DNA of 64,000 bases from NCBI GenBank assembly GCA_021029095.1, contig JAJOHG010000117.1, positions 22,202-86,201 on the forward strand, given 5' to 3'. The DNA comes from Phellopilus nigrolimitatus. Taxonomy: Eukaryota; Basidiomycota; Agaricomycetes; Hymenochaetales; Hymenochaetaceae. Below are positions 23,560 to 34,194 of this stretch, one piece after another (position 1 is the first letter of the stretch; every line of letters starts with the position of its first letter). The notes below the pieces were generated by a model that saw only the letters and a list, made by a program, of their open reading frames with translations, did not search any database and was not told where the DNA came from. The position numbers were made by a program, and so were the translations under genes.

Positions 23560-25200
23560 CAAGACCGCTTAGCATCCGGTTCGCCGTGTGCCTCAGCTCG
23601 GCAACGAGATGGCTTCGGTTGAGGACGTTTGGATGGTCCTGCAGCATTCTTTTCGTTCGGTCCGGGGAGGTCCTTGATCCCCGCTTGTCTATCGGAACGC
23701 ACCTAGTCCTCGACTGATGCTTCAACTGTGATCAGAATGGTTTCGGTCGGTAGCGTTGTTTAGTACTCATCATTTTTGATCTTATTCAGGATCTTGTGCA
23801 CGACTCTGTTATTCTCAGGAAGCGTCTCCTGGCAAATATCCACCCAGAGCTGCGCGAATGACTTTGGAGTACACATATGTATTCCCGAGGCGTTGTATGT
23901 TGTAGGATGAGACCGGGTCCGCGCGAGAGACAACCTAATACACGGTAAGCTCAGTCGATCGCGCGGCGGTGCGAACATCTTTATTGTAAACTAACCTAAT
24001 ACACGGTAAGCTAGTTTAATAGTCAAAGTATAATAGAAACTGTATAATAGCGAGAGCTCACCTCAGTCGATCGCGCGGCGGTGCGAACGTCTGAGGTGGG
24101 CGAAAGAATAAACGATCTTTTTATGCTACGGGTTTGTGTGCTTTCGGAAAAGCTATTTACTCTACGAGATAAAGGGGAAACAATAAGGAAAGATAAATGA
24201 TAAGTAAATAAGCTGTTCTATTGGTCAACACGAAACGAGGGGGCTCGGACAGCAGTCGGGGATGGAGTTTGTCCAAGCACGCAACCAGTGCGCGAGCGGG
24301 GCGGGGCTCCGCCGACTTGCACTCCAACATCGAGCGTGGGAACGAGGGCGGGTTGTAAGCCCTCGTTCTCACGGTTTCCAACATTGTAGAACCAGAGGGA
24401 GCAAGGTAACTGGAGGCTTTGTTGATCCAGGACTGGGTATGCACGTTGTCGAATAGAATGTTTCTGGTGAAAAACCTGGTGACCTTCTTGACCTTCTGGC
24501 TATTCTTTGAGTCGCCACCAACGATGCTGCCGTCGCCGTCGCTGTAGTGCTGGTCAAAGAGCCTGCACACCTTGCGACCAAAGCTCTCTACGTCGTTATG
24601 CGGCAGCCATCGTACACAGCAGTAAAGGACGACATAGAGCATTGACTCCATGTCATCACTGATTTGATGGCGAAAACCGACTCCAGGATTGAGCGCATCC
24701 GCAGACATAAATGCCCAAGTGCTCGTAAAGTCGAATGCGTTAGCTAACCCATTACTCTTATGCTAAAGAAAGGTGCTTACTAATCTAATATAAAGGCGCG
24801 CACTCCCGTTGTCAGCGACGGCAGACGGCTCCTGATCCAACACGATGTCCCCTTCATGACCAGTTGTGGGATCTTCCACAATAATGATATTGTTTAGGCT
24901 GATGTCGCGGTGCAACATACCACTCCTCTATTAGTGTTAGTTACTGCTACAAATCGACCAATTAAATGGTCTTACCCATATCAACAGTGACTCACCTTCG
25001 GATGCATCCTGTATGGCTTCAAACATTTCACGAAGGTGCTTCGCGCTAAAAATGCGGCTTCCACATTTTTCCTTCTTTGGTAGTAAGGTATCATTGAATG
25101 CGGACCCGTTTGGTTCGTAATATCGAGCGTTTTGAATGGTCTTGAGGAATCCTCCCTCTTGTGCATGCTTTGCTTGAAAAAAAAAAATCGGACATCACAG
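23560..25200 (-). pseudogene. FunK1 protein kinase relic 2, split by a solo LTR
   Basis: Inverted copy of relic 1. It keeps an exon-3-like end (about 25010-25060), a degenerate catalytic segment (about 24780-24920, HRD-like) and an exon-5-like frame (24708-24400, with DDMESMLYVVLYCC). The exon-5 part is cut by a 486 bp solo LTR at 23898-24383. Beyond the LTR the C-terminal part continues to the A-run near 23550. It cannot encode a kinase. Confidence 0.8.
23898..24383 (-). mobile_element. Solo LTR of a copia-type element
   Basis: Begins TGTTG and ends CAACA on the plus strand, with a perfect 5 bp target duplication TTGTA at 23893-23897 and 24384-24388. The uninterrupted target is visible in relic 3 near 34620. 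Read on the minus strand, it contains a segment resembling the LTR of the complete element at 38483 (CAAGTCGGCGGAGC and the CACCTCAG..CTGAGGTG hairpin), so it is a related but distinct family. An additional hairpin, CGTGAGAACGAGGGC with its near-complement, lies close to one end (about 24329-24375). No internal region remains, as expected after LTR-LTR recombination. Confidence 0.85.
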
Positions 25201-25696
25201 CAAACAAGGGACCATGATGTGATAGTTGAAAGCAAGACAGAGTTGATATATATAGAAAGCGATTGGCAGTGTTGGGAGAAGAATCGAAAGCGCATTCAGC
25301 CACAGCCTGCAAGGAAGCCCAGCCACATTGACCTTTGTCACGTGATCGCATGCCGGCACGGATTCGGACGATGTGGTCATTTGGTAACTGTGTCCAGACT
25401 TCAAGAATTCAATTATGAATACTCAGGGAACGAAACGCATGCAGATGAGTGAAGATATCGAGGGAGACACTAAAAAAACTAGACAAGAGAGGACCTAGGC
25501 ACCTAGGCACCTCGGACTCGAGTATCTTGGGCACAGAATTGAAACTCGTCGGACTGCGATACAATGATCAGCACAACAATTTCAAGGCAGAAATGAGACA
25601 TGCAAATGGTGTTATACAAATAGCAGCAGTAGGGTGATTTTTTCGGTACAGTTCGTAAATGAAGTATATGTAATTGAATATAATGAGATGCCTGCA

Positions 25697-25972
25697 CTAG
25701 TGCCGCACCTTCTGTCGCCACTGTCTTTTGATCGAAACTTTTCTGAATACGCTGACAGTTGTCCAGATGTCATATTCTGTTGAGAAAGCGCGCCCCGCGA
25801 ACATGTCGCGAGGGAACGACTTGCTACGTGCGACGATGCCGTTGCCATCATTTTCGGCTTTGCTTGCCAGACAACTTACTCTTCCCAAGGTTATTTTTCC
25901 CGGGGTCATTGTGCGTCTTCAGAAGTTCCAGGGCACACTGCCTCGTCTATTTGAGATCTGGGACATCAATGC
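25697..25972 (-). pseudogene. FunK1 remnant: start region joined to tail
   Basis: On the minus strand, 25972-25915 matches the first codons of FunK1 gene F (TCTCAAAT-AGACGAGGCAGTGTGCCCTGGAA against the F start). It runs directly into 25909-25700, which matches the basic C-terminal tail of the A/C/E subtype (LASKAENDGNGIVARSKS, then FRKVSIKRQ). Everything between, about 3 kb, is gone. The flank at 25540-25700 resembles the FunK1 3' flank. A short frame is open, but no kinase residue is left. Confidence 0.65.
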
Positions 25973-26123
25973 AAAAACACAAAACAGGATATGATATGGA
26001 AGTTCAGAGCAAGACTAAGTTTTTAGAGCGAGAGAGATTTTAGACGCTCATGAGCCGTTTTTGGTAAATATGTAAACAACCACAAATGCACACTTTTGGC
26101 ATGGTGAACAAAGAAAACACGAT

Positions 26124-26146
26124 CACGTGATATATTTGTGCACGTG
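26124..26146 (+). promoter_or_regulatory. Paired E-box in promoter of FunK1 gene D
   Basis: CACGTG hexamers start at 26124 and 26141 (17 bp pitch), about 130-150 bp upstream of the ATG at 26275. The arrangement and surrounding bases match gene B. Confidence 0.7.
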
Positions 26147-26274
26147 ATATCTTTGACACGATTGTGGCTCAGCGCTCAGCGCTCAGCTACAACTTGCTCT
26201 TGCCTTCGACCGCATCTTCACTGCTCCTACCGCATCTTGAATTCCATTGCCATACTTGGAACTGTACGCCAGTG

Positions 26275-27426
26275 ATGTCGATACCACCCTCAGAGACAAG
26301 TGACGATATCGAGGAACAGACACTGTTCAATCTTCCGTTCGCCCAGGATAGAACTCCTCCAAATACTGAAGTCTCCGACGGATACAAGGACAAAATCCGA
26401 AACACACCGATTGCCAGAACGGAGAATGATGCGAAAGGTGGCTTCCAGTCGAAAGACGCGAAGAGCCGCAACACGCGATACGCGAGGGAGATGAAGAAAC
26501 GGTGCGTCGGACCCATGCCAGTAGAGGACTTCCTGGACGAGTTCCTCCCTACGGCCCTGGGGCATAAGGGTCCCATGCCTGACTGGGCAAACGCATTCGA
26601 TGATGTACCCGTGAACCTTAGTGGTTGGGAGCTGTCTACCCTTGCAGACGACAACGGACAGGCGCGTGATTATCATAGATCCGTAAGCGTCTTCTTGCAC
26701 AGACGAGAACGTAATAATTGTACTGATGCAGTCGGTTTGAATTTTTATCTTATTTATTAGGGGACTTGGGCATTTATGTCTGCGGCTGCCCTTCAGGTCG
26801 ACTCTGGATTTCGCCATATAATACAGGATGACATGGAATCAATGCTCTACGTTGTCCTTTACTGTTGTGTGCGTTGGCTGCCGCATAACGAAGTAGAGAA
26901 CCTTGGCCACAAAATGTACAAGTTCTTTGACCAGTACGACTGTGAAGACGGTAACATCATCGTCGGCGGCACAGATAAATTTGCTCAGCAACACGCCAGG
27001 ACCTTCACGAAGCGATTTAAATTCGAAGATGACGCTATTGGGTTGTGGATAAATATCGCTTTCAACTACCTTGCTCCCAGTGGCATTGACTATCTGAAGT
27101 ATAAGGACAGGTGGACGCCAGAGTCGTTCAACAAACTTTGGTTGGCCGTTCTACAGGTTTCTCTTCCTGAAAATGATAGAACGGAGCACGTCTCAGATAA
27201 GCACGAAGGCAGCAGCTCGAAGCACAACGCGACACAGCCGAGCTCCACCCGGTTCAGCGAAGAGTACAAAGAACCGGTTAAGGAGCAGGTGCGCTCCAGC
27301 AAACGAAGTCTGTCCGATGCGTTTGAGGACGCGGTCGAAGAGAATGCTGGAGGATCGTCGAAACGACATCGAATGACGCCAGTGGCCGAGTATGATTCGG
27401 GTACGCAAGGCGGAGGATCCAGTTAA
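26275..27426 (+). CDS. FunK1-derived protein lacking the kinase core, gene D
   Basis: Internal deletion derivative of a B/H-type FunK1 gene, 357 aa. Exons: 26275-26682 and 26761-27426. The first about 117 codons equal exon 1 of gene H (through FDDVPVN). They then fuse in frame to the end of exon 4 (GWELSTLADDNGQARDYHRS), so the lysine motif and the HRD catalytic loop are lost. The downstream intron, exon 5 (ALQVDSGFRHIIQDDMESML and onward) and the promoter with paired E-boxes are intact. The last residues are lost to a stop (GTQGGGSS end), and an inverted-repeat element follows 30 bp later. It may be a pseudogene; the open frame and clean junction leave a truncated, kinase-dead product possible. 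Confidence 0.7.
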
Positions 27427-27457
27427 CCTTTCAGCATCTTAGAATGGGTCTCCGAAC

Positions 27458-27989
27458 TAGGGCTCCGCACCGTAACCGTAATTACGGTTTACGGCCGTAC
27501 CGTATCGTATGGACAACAGCAAGAAAAAAAAATGGCACCGTATTGCACGGTCCGTACCCGTATTAAACCCGTAGAATACGGTCGTATACGACCGTAAATA
27601 CGGCATACGGCATTATTGAACACATACTAGGATTGCAAGCAAATAAATACACCTTATTTGGTATCTATGCTATTGCCAAATCTAGTAAACAACCAATATT
27701 GTAAGAATACGTATTCTATTTGGAACGGGTCGGCCCCGATCGCTGTGCTTGCCGACTCCACCGAAAGGCACGCACGCTCGAGTCGGACTGCTGGTTTGTA
27801 GTCTGGATGTTCGTGATGCTCGCTCTCTTATTTAGTGACAAGGCTTCGGCGTATACGGCCGTATAAACTACGTGCCGAACCTATGTTGCCTCTAAACCCC
27901 GAGATACGGCACGTTTTTATGCGGTCCGTGCCCGTATACGAAGTCGGGTTATACGGCCGTATCCGTATACGGTGCGGTGCGGAGCCCTA
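27458..27989. mobile_element. TIR element with TAGGGCTCCGCACC ends
   Basis: A 532 bp element whose ends, TAGGGCTCCGCACCGTA and its complement with a small insertion, are inverted. The body is dense in CCGTA/TACGG words and short palindromes such as TACGGCCGTA. TAG..CTA ends and G+C-rich inverted repeats suggest a hAT-like non-autonomous element. I find no target duplication: the left flank is the end of FunK1 gene D and the right flank is a velvet gene fragment. The element therefore sits on a rearrangement junction. Confidence 0.7.
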
Positions 27990-27994
27990 GGACT

Positions 27995-28690
27995 CGGGTG
28001 CTCGCGGAGGACGTCGAGATCGGCGCGCTCATCTGCCAGGCGGTCCTCTTCCGCGCTCGACCGGCCTCGCCGACTTCGGGCTCCAGCAGCAGGGCGTGCC
28101 GTACACGCATCCCCACCCCCACCCGCAGCAGCAGCAGCAGCAGCAGCAAGGCCAGGAGGCGTACGAAGCTGGGACTCGGGCACGTCGCCCGCCTCGCCCT
28201 ATGGTGCGTGCTCGACTTTTGACATTGTCGCTAATGAACGACACTTACACTTCTCTTCCGCAACGACGTACGCGTACCCGTCGCAGGCCTACCCATCCAC
28301 GCGCACGCGCAGGCCCCGCCGCTGACGCGCATCGACCCGGACGCGCTGCCGCGGCCGACAAGCTCGCGCGCGTGCTCCTCGGGGAGTACTACTCGCACGC
28401 GGCGAGCGTCCTCAACCTCACGGGCAAGAACGCGATCTACCTCGTCTTCTCGGACCTGCCCGTGAAGCTCGAGGGCCTTTTCCGGCCGCGCGACCGCTTC
28501 TTCGACCTGTTCAGCCGCACGGCGGGTTCGGACGACGTGCCGGTGCTCGCGCAGTGCCTCGGTGTACAGAACGAACGAGTTTCCCACCATAGAGGCGAGC
28601 ACGGAGCTCACGAAGCACCTCTCACGCTGGGGCACCCGCGTGCACATCCGCGAGATGGAGCACAAGCGCCGCGGGGGCGGTTTGGGTGGG
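27995..28690 (+). pseudogene. Velvet-domain (VelB-like) gene fragment, broken
   Basis: Pieces of a velvet regulator can be read in three frames. EDVEIGALICQAVLF (near 28010) fits the early velvet strand. A Gln/His/Pro-rich low-complexity insert (28090-28160) is typical of the loop inside VelB-type velvet domains. LTGKNAIYLVFSDLPVKLEG (about 28418-28477) and FRPRDRFFDLF match the core, and VYRTNEFPTIEASTELTKHL (about 28563-28625) matches the C-terminal core motif. The last two need a frame change near 28560. The 5' end is missing, cut off by the TIR element. Velvet proteins are NF-kB-like transcription factors of development and secondary metabolism. This is a relic; the family call rests on motif memory. 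Confidence 0.7.
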
Positions 28691-28859
28691 GGAGGCGGAG
28701 ACAGGAGCACGCCCAGCAGTGCCGGCGGCGGCGGCGGGCGAAGCAAAGGCAGCGCGGCGAGGCGCGGGGGCCGCATGTCGTGCGGGGCTGGAGCTCGCAC
28801 CTTCTGTCGAGCCCGCTGTGCGGGCCTGTTCTCACAAATGATGAAGCCGACTCGTCTTA

Positions 28860-29440
28860 GTGCATTAGCTAAACTTGGCTGCTCGCCGTTCTGCAAGTCT
28901 GAGCTCGAGCACTACGCCATGCTCTCAGATCCGACTGTGCACCACTTCTCGCGCGGGCAGGGCCTCGCCTCTTCGCTCGCGTCTGGTTTGCTCACTGTCG
29001 GCTCTCGCTTCGATGGCGCTCCCGACGGAGCCGCCCCCTATGTTCTCGAATGCGCGCGACACCGGCCTCACCCCGTGTGAGGTCGTCGATGAGTCGCGTA
29101 AGGCGAACAAGCTTAGTGTGTGTGTAATCACTTTTTTTGCTCACCATCTACTGAGAGATTCTCTACAGTTAGCGGTATCAGGGACGCACGATCAAGAGCG
29201 TGAACAGCCCTGGCCGGCGTGTCGAGCTCGTAAAGGAGTATGTGTTGAAGCATTTCCCTAGCCACTCGCTGCTCGACTACGCGCTTGCAGTCGAGAAGGT
29301 CGCCACGGCGAAGAAAGACACACTCATCCTCAACGTTGACGGGTGCATTGCCGCTTGCTTTGTCGACCTGCTTTATTACAGCGGAGCCTTCACGCCGCGA
29401 AGGTCACACCGGGCGAGCTCGCAAGCACAAGAAGAGGCAG
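28860..29440 (+). pseudogene. ATP-citrate lyase C-terminal fragment, frameshifted
   Basis: Matches the citrate-synthase-like C-terminal part of ATP-citrate lyase. ELEHYAMLSDPTVHHFSRGQ and GLLTVGSRFDGAPDGAA lie at about 28895-29037. ARDTGLTPCEVVDESRKANK follows in a second frame near 29050-29110. An intron-like gap is followed by IKSVNSPGRRVELVKEYV, HSLLDYALAVEK and LILNVDGCIAACFVDLL in a third frame (29190-29390). Then the similarity ends. At least one frameshift and loss of the glycine-rich HR motif region rule out a working enzyme. The enzyme normally makes cytosolic acetyl-CoA. An intact copy must be elsewhere. Confidence 0.82.
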
Positions 29441-29745
29441 GAGAGAAAGAAGGCTGCACAGTAGTTGGTAGCTAATACAATGTGTTTTTTCTACTTAATA
29501 CTGAGGACCCGCGGGTCAATATGCATCCCCACCAGACCCGGACCCGGGTCAGGCGGGAGTCCGCGTCGGAGTTTTGATCTCTGTGTGCTCTGTGTGTATC
29601 ATTGTCCTCACAAGCTCAGACGGAAGCTTCAAACAGAACGGGTGGCCAATCTGAAGCAGCCAGGTATCAGGCAATTCTTTTCGGCATAGCTCCGTCTTTC
29701 CTGGTCCGTCGCTGCGCACGCTAAGTGCATACGTATACGGACCGC
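29441..29745. other. Gene-free spacer
   Basis: I see no gene. It joins the lyase fragment to the 3' flank of FunK1 gene E, which starts near 29745 (GCAAAGACGGCCCAATAGTT, also at 19453 and, altered, at 38434). Confidence 0.5.
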
Positions 29746-30073
29746 AAAGACGGCCCAATAGTTACGGGCGGGAATAAACAGGTTCAAGGGACTCGGATAT
29801 GTTACTTAAGACTTCAAAGCGTCGAAACGCATCGCGATATCCAGTATGAACAATTTCAGAACAGAAATGAGATATGCGAATGAGATATGCGAATGAAATA
29901 TGCGAATGAGATATGCGAATGACAAATGCGATTGGTAGTGTACAAATTGCAGGATTAAAGTAACGTTTTGAGTACAGTTAGTGAGTACAACATGAAAATA
30001 GCGTCCAATAGTACCTCCGTCTAAACCCGAATAGAAAATAAAAAAATCGCGGCCGTACCGCTCCCCCTTTCCC

Positions 30074-33000
30074 TCACTGCCCTTTGATCGACACTTTTCT
30101 AAGTCTCGTGCTCGCCCTCGTAGCTATACCACGTCCAGCTGCCCCATTCTGTCCTGAAGGTGCGTTACGCGAAGACGTTCGCCGAGGGGCCGACTTGCTA
30201 CGTGTGACGATACCGACCCCATCATTTTTGGCCTTGCTTGCCAGACGCTCACTGTGCCTTTCAGGTGCCGCTCCTGGAACACGTTTTGACCGACCCCGTC
30301 GAGGTTTCTTTCCGTTGGGTTCGCCCTGGGCCTCGGCTCGACCTCGCGATGGCTCGTTCTGAGGTAGTTCGGATGCCTCTGCAGCAATTGCTTCGGCCGG
30401 ATCGTCATGGATAGCGTGAAATTTTCGCTTGCTGGACGGCCCAGGTTCCGTGATCATCACCTCCTGCTGATGCTGTCTGGATGGTCCCGCAACAGCATTA
30501 TCGCCAATCGGACCGTGATGTGGCCTGGACTTCGCTGATTTGCCGTTAGGTTTCTGCCCCCGGATCAAGGCTTCGGTCCCGGTCAAAACAGTTTTGGTCG
30601 CTTCGTATTTATCGTTTTTGCCCTCATTCACGTCTGAGACGTCGTGCACCACCCTGTCATTCTCAGGAAGCGTCTCCTTGCAAATATCCGTCCAGAGCTC
30701 GAATGACTTTGGCGTCCACTTCTCCTCGTGATCCTGAGGTGTTGTAGTATAAAAGAGAGCAAGGTAGTTGAAGGCTTTGGTGATCCAGGCCTGAGTTTGG
30801 ACATCCTCGAATACAAAACTCCTGGTGAATTTTCTGGTGACCATCTCACTATTTTTGGCGTCGCCACCAACCATAGTGTCATCTTCCTCGTTGTCGTACT
30901 GGTCAAAGAACTTGTGCATTTTGTGACCCAACTTCCCTGGCTCGTTATGCGGTAGCCATCGCACACAACAATAAAGAACGATGTAGAGCATTGACTCCAT
31001 GTCATCCTTAATTGAATGGCGGAAATTGAATTGAGCATCAAGGGCGGCTGCAGACATAAATGCCCAAGTTCCCTGAAGAAACAGACTGCATCAGATCGCA
31101 TATCGTAATGCAAAAGAAAGATACTTACTGATCTGTTATAATCGCGCGCTCTTCCATTGTCGGCGACAGTAGATAGCTCCCAATCGATAAGAACGCCTTT
31201 TCGACGTCCAGTTTTCGGATCTCGGACGAGAATAACGTTGTTGAGACTGACATCGCGATGCAACATGTTGCACTTCTCGTGCGCAGAAATCAACGCTGCA
31301 AATAAATTCAGCATATGCGATAGAGCTGCAAGAAGGTCGCCTCACCTTCGTATGCGTCTTGCGTGGCTTCAAACATCTCGCGAGTACCGTTAAATTCTCG
31401 CAACGAGTAACCAACAGCCTTCAGAAGTAGTCGGTAGTGAACATGTTTCGTAACTTTGATCTTACGACCCCCATTACACGCCCATTCGGCGCATACGAAT
31501 TCGTCCGTTCTCGTACATTGAGCTGAGCAGCACGGAATTAGTTGGTGTCGAAAAAGGCGGAGGTAAGTTAAACGACTCACGGTTCTTAATAGAGCACTTA
31601 AACTCGTCATTTGAGGAATCAGAGTTGTTCTCTGCTTGTTCATCCGAAGGTCTAGCAACATCCTCAGCTTCAACCAGAGTATCGCTTCGAGCTGTACTAG
31701 CAGAATCGCTTCCTTCTCCTTCGACTGTGCCCTGGGCCTCGTCCTGAGATGGCTTTCCCGGTCCCTCAACGGTTCCATCATCAATGTCCATCGCGACCAG
31801 ATCTTCTTCAGTCGAGCCCTCGTTCTCGTTCATCGCGGCCAGCTCTTTCTCACGTAATATCTCTTCCCGCAAGTCCTCAATGTCAATCGGAACATCTCCG
31901 TGGCAAAATAGATCAGATATATTCTTAACACCAGATGCGTTCAAGTGGCGAAGAATCGCACCCTCCTGCTCCATTCGGTCCACATCGATGCGCCAAGTGT
32001 CCTTAAGAAACGCCATTTCAAGGGTTCCAACCTTAACGGCCCAGTAGCCGCGAGTCGAACGGCCTGCGACGGATGAAGGCGACATAACAGGCCGAGAAAT
32101 GAGATACTGTTCAATCACCGGAGAACCACGATGGTCTCCACTGACGACGTCCACTTTGGCTACCCTTTCCTTCTGATAATGTCGACCGACAGCCTCCTCG
32201 AGTTCGTCACCGGTAACATCCAGTTGGAACGCGACATAGGCAGAAACAGTTTTCTTGAAATCTTCCTCGTCTTTTTCTGATGCGATAGTGACAGTCGGAT
32301 CGTACCCGCGCTGTGTGGGAGTAGCGTGTCCAAATCGCCATAAAAATTTACAAAGCAATTCGGGGTTCTGTCGGTAATTGAAAGATCTGCTGACGACTGC
32401 GCCTGCACGGTCCCAGCGTATGAGACGAGCGTGGTGACCGTGGATCGAAACAGAGAAGTAGAACATCCGATGCTGTCTTGCACATGCTTCCGCAGCATAT
32501 GAGACGATCTGTCCAATGTTCGCATCCAACTTCTCTTGGTTAGTCTGACTGTCGCGAGTAACAAAGAAGTTGGTTTTGGAACAGGTAGCTGCATCACATT
32601 CGCTGTCGGGATCCTGAAACGGATCTTTATCGTCACGTTTCTTGACTTCGATGAAAAGTTCCGCATGGCCAAAATGCGCTGGAATTTTCCGCCGCTTTCC
32701 ATCTAGGGTATAGGGGTCTTTTTTCAGTTCATTCTGGAGGGTTTTCATCGCAGCCTTGTCATAAGCGCAAATGTCAGGCCTCAAAGAGCCAACACCTGAG
32801 GATTCCGCCCGCGTCGAAGTATCCACGAAGTTAAGAGAAGGACAGCGTTTCTTATAGTTGATGGCTGGTATCTATACAAAGAAAAATGAATATAGTATTT
32901 GATCGACTTAGTAAGCACGATACTCACTAGTTTTTCGTAGATGGCCTGCTCATCCTTTGGCTCCATGGGCACACGATTGAAAGCTCCTTTGCAGCTAGGC

Positions 33001-33281
33001 ATGGCACGAACGCCCTTACCCTTAGGAGCCGGAGGTAGGAACTCGTCCAGAAATTCCTCGACTGGCATGGGCCCCACGCACCATCTCTTCATCTCTCTGG
33101 CGTACCGTTTATTGCGGCTCTTCGCATCCATCGGGTCAAAGCCATCCTTTGCACTATTCTCCGTCCTTGCAATCGGCGTGTCTTTTGCTGGAGAACACGG
33201 GATGGGGCGGGGTCCGTCAGGGTTAGGAGGAGGGCTTTGAGGGTCTATCGGTTCCTGGTCGAATGGTGGAAGACCGAACAT
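30074..33281 (-). CDS. FunK1 fungal-type protein kinase, gene E
   Basis: FunK1-family kinase, about 995 aa, the closest paralogue of gene C. Exons on the minus strand: 33281-32928, 32871-31581, 31522-31346, 31295-31129, 31072-30074. The upstream in-frame codons begin with GTG, so the ATG at 33281 (MFGLPPFDQ) was used. The lysine motif, LHRDVSLNNVIL, LIDWE and the long basic tail are all present. The exon-5 start reads MSAAALDAQFNFRHS rather than the MSADALNPG of A and C, so this patch came from another lineage. It is the third copy of the relic-plus-gene unit and lies in the same orientation as C. Confidence 0.88.
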
Positions 33282-33451
33282 TGTCAGTCTATTGGCGTCG
33301 ACCGATGTTTCTGGGTAAGATTGAGGCGTCACTGGTCCACAAAGTCAAGGAACTGCAGCGGAAGTCAAGACAGGTTGCAATCCAAGGGTGTGGTCGGAAG
33401 CAAGAATAGTCGACGTGAACCGTGAGGCTGCGCCACGATTGTATATACAGT

Positions 33452-33474
33452 CACGTGTAGACACGCTACACGTG
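33452..33474 (-). promoter_or_regulatory. Paired E-box in promoter of FunK1 gene E
   Basis: CACGTG hexamers start at 33452 and 33469 (17 bp pitch), in the same sequence context as gene C, about 170-195 bp upstream of the start codon. Confidence 0.7.
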
Positions 33475-33959
33475 ATCGCGTTTTCTTCCCCAAACACTGA
33501 GTAACTAAAACAAAACGGGTGACAAACACGTAGCAAATCCCGTCTGTCTAACTACGCAATTTGCTATGCAGGACATAATCATACAAGTAAAGACTAAGGT
33601 GACAATTTCGTAGGAAACGTGCGTATTTTTTTTAAAGAATGAAGGCTCAATTACTTGTAAAGTGAATCGGTAAGAAACACAAGATTCAGACCCATATCTT
33701 TTTCACTATTGCTTATACTCATGAATTATGTTAGTTCGCGCGAAAACTATTGTTTTTATAGGATAAATTGTCATAGACAAGCAAATGTTGTGAAGTTCGT
33801 ACGTACGGGCGCTCGCATTGAGTTACAAACGTAGGTGATCGGGATACGTACTTAATTCTCTTGCTTCTTTGTTTCCTTTATCTCCACACGCCTAACAAGA
33901 AAGAAACTCTCACTCATGTAGTGATTACGAACGATCACGCCAAAAAAATTCAGACTGTG

Positions 33960-34130
33960 ATACAGCATAATATGCAGCAATTTACCTCAGATATCTAGGT
34001 AAGTCGATTCAGCAGCTGAAACCTTTTCACCTACCCATGCCTGTGTTCCATGTGAGTCCCCCGCAAAGTTCGAACGATTGTCTTTTCTGTTTCCTACCAA
34101 CCTTCTCTTCTTTCCTGAGGTACATTGCAT
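33960..34130 (-). pseudogene. Fragment of allantoinase 3' end
   Basis: The minus strand here aligns by eye with the last about 55 codons and stop region of the allantoinase gene at 49620-49760: TCATGGAACGCGAG against TCACATGGAACACAGG, and the TATCTAG end. Translation keeps a F-x-G-x-x-x-W pattern but is diverged. The fragment lies in a roughly 330 bp insertion (about 33797-34125) that interrupts sequence continuous in the other FunK1 units (compare 23480-23520). It is probably filler carried in from an allantoinase copy. Confidence 0.55.
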
Positions 34131-34194
34131 CCTGCCAGAGGATAATCTAGAGGCCGACCCAGCTGATACACGTCCCAACTTTTTTTTTTTTTAC

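Larger units (their letters stand above)
19330..25539 (-). repeat. Right arm of large inverted duplication
   Basis: Reverse complement of 1-6315, with FunK1 gene C and FunK1 relic 2. Compared with the left arm it lacks the TA-flanked element, but has a solo LTR and an extra block of about 100 bp in the 3' flank (19440-19540). The 3' end of the repeat (about 19300-19350) contains a decayed copy of the E-box block (GCGTGATCGTGT). Confidence 0.9.

Noticed and set aside
24329..24329. Solo LTR boundary placed at CCAACA near 24329
   Set aside because: The 5 bp duplication TTGTA and the uninterrupted site in relic 3 place the boundary at 24383; the inner CCAACA only resembles the start of the other LTR family.
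28231..28896. 221-codon frame on the minus strand
   Set aside because: Antisense to the velvet fragment in GC-rich DNA; the plus strand carries the recognisable motifs.
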